NCBI GenBank assembly: GCA_030655715.1
Contig: JAUSPR010000166.1
Location: forward strand, 1 to 7,010
Length of the DNA stretch: 7,010 bases
Source of the DNA: Thermoplasmata archaeon
Lineage (GTDB): Archaea > Thermoplasmatota > Thermoplasmata > SG8-5
Direction: 5' to 3'
The position numbers and the translations under genes are program-made. Below are positions 5,494 through 7,010 of the stretch, piece by piece; position 1 is the first letter of the stretch, and each line of letters opens with the position of its first letter. Under the pieces are notes generated by a model. That model saw nothing but the letters and a program-made list of their open reading frames with translations, was not told the DNA's origin and did not search any database.

Positions 5494-7010
5494 ATGACAA
5501 GGGATTATGAGCCAGCAGCCATAGAAAAGAAATGGCAGGAAAGATGGTTTGAATCTGGAATCTGGAAGGCAGAGGCACAACCAGGCAAGCCAAAATTCTT
5601 TCTCATGTTTGCCTACCCTGGAACCTCAGGTTTCTTACATGTAGGCCATATGCGGGGCTATACTTACTCAGACGTTATAACTAGATACAAACGAATGACT
5701 GGCTACAATGTTCTTTTCCCGGTGGGCACCCATGCTAGTGGAAATCTTTGCCAGACCTTTGCAAGAAAGGTGGAGCGAAATGATCAGTCAACTATAGAAT
5801 TGTTAACAGAAAGCGGGGCTTCTTCGGAGGAAATAGAGAAATTGAAAGAACCAGCCTATGTTGCAGAATTCCTAAGCCAGGTCTATATCAACGATTACTG
5901 GAAGAAATTCGGATTTCTGGCAGACTGGGACAGGTTCATGACCACCATAGATCCGGGGTACATGAAGTTCATACAATGGCAGTTCAGGAAACTGAATACC
6001 AGGGGAATGCTCACCCAGAAACCGTATTACGGAAGCGCATGCATGGAATGTGGCCCTGTGGCTGTTGATGCAACGGAGACAGATATCTCGCAGGGCGGCA
6101 ATGCGGAAAAACTTGAGTGGACGCTTCTCAAATTCAGAATGGATTCCATGTTTGTCGTGGCAGCCACTCTGCGCCCCGAAACAGTCTACGGGCAGACCAA
6201 TTTCTGGGCCAACCCTGACGTCGAGTACGTCAAGGCCAAAGTGAACGGCGAGACATGGATAATCAGCCCCCAGTGCGCTGAGAAGCTGGGCTTCCAGAAG
6301 GATTCGGTTGAGATTATGGGCCTGTTGGATGGAAAGGACCTCATTGGCAAGATGGTTCTGGCCCCGGTGATAGACAGGGAAATTCCCATACTGCCGTCAA
6401 GCTTCACTGACCCGGATTACGGCACCGGACTGGTGACGAGCGTGCCTTCGGATGCGCCGTATGACTGGATTGCACTTGAGGATCTGAAGAAAGACACGGA
6501 TACATTAAATAAATATGACATTAAAAATATTGTTGAAAATATAAAAGTAATCCCGATTATTAAAACGAAGGCGTGGTCTGAGAACGCCGCAGAAGATATC
6601 TGCACAATAATGAAGATAAAGGACCAAAATGACCCTCAGCTGGAAGAAGCCACGAAAGAAATTTACAAGGCCGGGTTCCACACCGGCCGGATGCTGGATA
6701 TCTGCGGCCAGTTCGCTGGAATACCTGTCATCGTCGCCAAGGATGAAGTTAAGGCCATGATGCTCGAGATGGGAGTCGCTGACGTTATGTACGATCTCTC
6801 CGAGCCAGTTATCTGCCGGTGCGGCGCAAAGGTAATAATGAAACTCATCCCGGACCAATGGTTCATTGACTATGGCCATCCAGAGGTAACGGAAATCGCC
6901 AAGGCCCATGTTCCTGAGATGAACATTCAACCACAGACTTACAAAGATAATTTACCAGGCAATTTGGACTGGTTTAAAGAGCGCTCATGCGTTAGAATGG
7001 GAAACTGGAT
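5494..7010 (+). CDS. leuS: Leucyl-tRNA synthetase, archaeal/eukaryotic type, 3' part beyond the window
   Basis: Class I synthetase that charges tRNA-Leu. I translated it by hand: 505 full codons are open from the ATG at 5494 to the window edge without a stop or frameshift. Archaeal LeuRS has roughly 900-970 residues, so the KMSKS loop and anticodon-binding part lie outside. Seen are the HIGH-type HVGH (49-52), RYKRMTGYNVLFP (64-76), a CxxC pair (Cys183, Cys186) at the start of the CP1 region, the editing-domain threonine-rich TLRPET (225-230), GTGLVTSVPSDAPYD (310-324) with the conserved final Asp, KAGFHTG (392-398), CRCG (441-444) and DQWFIDYG (454-461). Several motifs differ from Pyrococcus-type LeuRS: GTHASGN for the usual WHITGSP-like block, and SVPSDAP for SVPAHAP. 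It follows the ATPase gene by 16 bases and probably shares its transcript. A short AT-rich patch lies at about 6499-6560. LeuRS identity is very likely; subgroup uncertain. Confidence 0.93.
   Translation, partial: MTRDYEPAAIEKKWQERWFESGIWKAEAQPGKPKFFLMFAYPGTSGFLHVGHMRGYTYSDVITRYKRMTGYNVLFPVGTHASGNLCQTFARKVERNDQSTIELLTESGASSEEIEKLKEPAYVAEFLSQVYINDYWKKFGFLADWDRFMTTIDPGYMKFIQWQFRKLNTRGMLTQKPYYGSACMECGPVAVDATETDISQGGNAEKLEWTLLKFRMDSMFVVAATLRPETVYGQTNFWANPDVEYVKAKVNGETWIISPQCAEKLGFQKDSVEIMGLLDGKDLIGKMVLAPVIDREIPILPSSFTDPDYGTGLVTSVPSDAPYDWIALEDLKKDTDTLNKYDIKNIVENIKVIPIIKTKAWSENAAEDICTIMKIKDQNDPQLEEATKEIYKAGFHTGRMLDICGQFAGIPVIVAKDEVKAMMLEMGVADVMYDLSEPVICRCGAKVIMKLIPDQWFIDYGHPEVTEIAKAHVPEMNIQPQTYKDNLPGNLDWFKERSCVRMGNW

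Noticed and set aside
6505..6930. 141-residue minus-strand frame inside leuS
   Set aside because: Antisense to conserved LeuRS motifs such as CRCG and DQWFIDYG; its sequence resembles no family.

Overview
The window is archaeal. The evidence is a PheRS alpha chain with N-terminal winged-helix domains, an archaeal/eukaryotic-type leucyl-tRNA synthetase, AT-rich box-A-like promoters at archaeal distances, and a large STAND-type ATPase of a kind common in archaea. Base composition is balanced and coding density is high. I cannot fix the phylum. The STAND ATPase would suit Thermoplasmatota, while the LeuRS motifs look unlike Pyrococcus LeuRS and might point to another deep archaeal lineage. Both remarks are impressions from memory, not a search.

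Layout: all four genes lie on the + strand. Positions 1-182 hold no convincing gene. They contain a terminator-like hairpin with a T-tract (40-65) and a TATA-like box (152-160) spaced for a leaderless start of pheS at 183. pheS (183-2015) is intact but long for the family, apparently because about 100 residues are inserted in its first winged-helix domain. Its stop codon is part of the ribosome binding site of a PLP-dependent cysteine synthase/O-phosphoserine sulfhydrylase-like gene (2027-2941), so these two probably form one transcript.

A 97-base gap (2942-3038) follows, with an AT-rich promoter region and an 8-bp perfect inverted repeat. It precedes an 812-residue AAA_16/STAND ATPase (3039-5477) that ends in eight TPR repeats phased exactly every 40 residues. 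Sixteen bases later begins leuS (5494 to the window end), which is open and runs off the edge after 505 codons. The ATPase and leuS are probably co-transcribed.

Functionally the window joins translation (charging of Phe and Leu tRNAs), amino-acid synthesis (cysteine) and a signalling or scaffold ATPase of unknown partner. No mobile element, CRISPR array, rRNA or tRNA gene was seen. The most unusual points are the PheS insertion, the atypical LeuRS motifs, the exactly phased TPR array and the promoter dyad in front of the ATPase. I did not find clear evidence of a wholly new system.
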